From: a virus
Length of the DNA: 64,000 bases
IMG/VR virus record: IMGVR_UViG_3300034109_000283
Span: 44,458 to 108,457 of that record
Direction: 5' to 3' (one strand)
Shown: in pieces, positions 63,500-64,000 of the stretch
How positions within the stretch are numbered: the first letter of the stretch is position 1
Layout: every line of letters starts with the position of its first letter
Program-made: the position numbers and the translations under genes
Notes under the pieces: generated by a model
What the model saw: the letters and a program-made list of their open reading frames with translations, nothing else
What the model was told of the DNA's origin: nothing
The model's database searches: none

Positions 63500-64000
63500 T
63501 ACCAAGAACTTAAGCTAATTCTTTTCCAGATATCTGTGCCGTTGTACGCAGTTGCAGTTATAGCAACGTTTGCATTTGGATAATTCTCATTAGTTAGAGT
63601 AACTACATTTCCGGCTACGCCTGCTGTTCTAGTATCACTTATAGAAATAACACCCGATACTGGCGTATTCAAAGTTTTAACATAATAAACTTGATTTTGG
63701 GTAATGTTTCCAAAAGCATTAGATGTAAATGCATCTCCGGTAAAGATAATAGGATCGTTGACACTTAAACTAGTTGTATTATCTAATTGAATTAAATCAG
63801 CGGTACCTGTGATTGTAGTTGAACCTACTGTTTGGCTTGTGCTGATGTTATATGTTCCTGCACCACCTGAACCTGAACCCAATGATGTAATATATGTGCC
63901 GGCTGTGACACCAGTACCAGTTAAGAACATTCCTACTAAGAATGTACCAGTTACTGTGCCACCAACAGTTAAAACTGTTCCTGTTATTGAGCTAGCAGTG
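63499..64000 (-). CDS. Partial tail/fibre-type structural protein
   Basis: The frame is open to the right edge, so only the last 166 residues are visible. They are almost all Gly, Ser, Thr, Val and Asn in beta repeats ([20 protein letters not shown], then [18 protein letters not shown]), followed by [10 protein letters not shown] and NQVYYVKT blocks. This is the composition of virion repeats in T4-type tail or baseplate proteins. The N-terminus lies beyond the window. Confidence 0.7.
   Translation of the reverse strand, partial: TASSITGTVLTVGGTVTGTFLVGMFLTGTGVTAGTYITSLGSGSGGAGTYNISTSQTVGSTTITGTADLIQLDNTTSLSVNDPIIFTGDAFTSNAFGNITQNQVYYVKTLNTPVSGVISISDTRTAGVAGNVVTLTNENYPNANVAITATAYNGTDIWKRISLSSW

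Noticed and set aside
1-64000. tRNA genes, CRISPR arrays, insertion sequences, integrase or attachment sites
   Set aside because: None recognised by eye on either strand; a tRNA or covariance search would be needed to exclude degenerate ones.

Overview
The window is a gene-dense stretch of a large T4-type tailed-phage (myovirus) genome. Diagnostic T4-type genes are a family B DNA polymerase (gp43-like), sliding clamp (gp45), clamp loader (gp44), RNase H/FEN exonuclease, ATP-dependent DNA ligase, PhoH, a gp31/GroES-like co-chaperonin, late-type promoters of the form ATAAATA, and proteins with short N-terminal capsid-targeting peptides. Almost all genes lie on the minus strand and overlap by ATGA or TAATG; only five genes are on the plus strand (1.6-2.6, 13.4, 20.8 and 57.7 kb). 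No gap exceeds 300 bases. I see no rRNA, tRNA, CRISPR array, insertion sequence or integrase. The host cannot be named from this sequence. Two secreted proteins carry signal peptides of a style common in Betaproteobacteria (Burkholderiales), and there is a phasin-like protein; both are weak hints.

Layout. 0-6.6 kb: a partial virion-type gene, a SprT-like metalloprotease, then ClpS, Hsp20, ribosomal protein bS21 and ClpX. 6.6-20.7 kb: an early region of many small conserved phage proteins plus DNA ligase, RNase H, a ParB-like protein with a GIY-YIG partner, and the UvdE repair enzyme, read from several clean host sigma-70 promoters (TTGACA, 17 bases, TATAAT). 20.8-30.9 kb: a plus-strand GP88-family gene, then a long minus operon with FolE, QueD, QueE, a cytidylyltransferase, a DadA-like flavoenzyme, a glycosyltransferase and an epimerase, preceded by GMP reductase. 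31-41.9 kb: DnaK, a second glycosyltransferase, a DpdA-like tRNA-guanine-transglycosylase relative, clamp, polymerase and TilS. 41.9-52 kb: a late cluster of probable capsid cargo proteins, Dps, a secreted nuclease and structural-type genes. 52-64 kb: ClpA, DnaJ, a holin candidate, PhoH, gp44, a Bax-inhibitor-1 protein, a GroES-like protein, a PolC-like fragment and the start of a tail-type protein.

Two systems stand out. First, an unusually full proteostasis kit: DnaK, DnaJ, a GroES-like co-chaperonin, Hsp20, ClpA, ClpX and the N-degron adaptor ClpS, but no ClpP here. Both Clp ATPases keep the ClpP-docking loop, so the likely partner is host ClpP. DnaJ-ClpA read from a sigma-70 promoter, while DnaK, Hsp20 and ClpS share a leader made of a late promoter, a compact hairpin and a Shine-Dalgarno site. 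Second, a 7-deazaguanine pathway (FolE, QueD, QueE, DpdA) that probably modifies the phage DNA. QueC is not in the window, and the QueD and QueE motifs are atypical.

Other structure: three sigma-70 promoters lie exactly 6 bases from the start codon (dnaJ, tilS, the PolC-like gene), implying leaderless mRNAs. Several late promoters abut their start codons in the same way. Two neighbouring early promoters carry palindromes with a common core, which look like operators.
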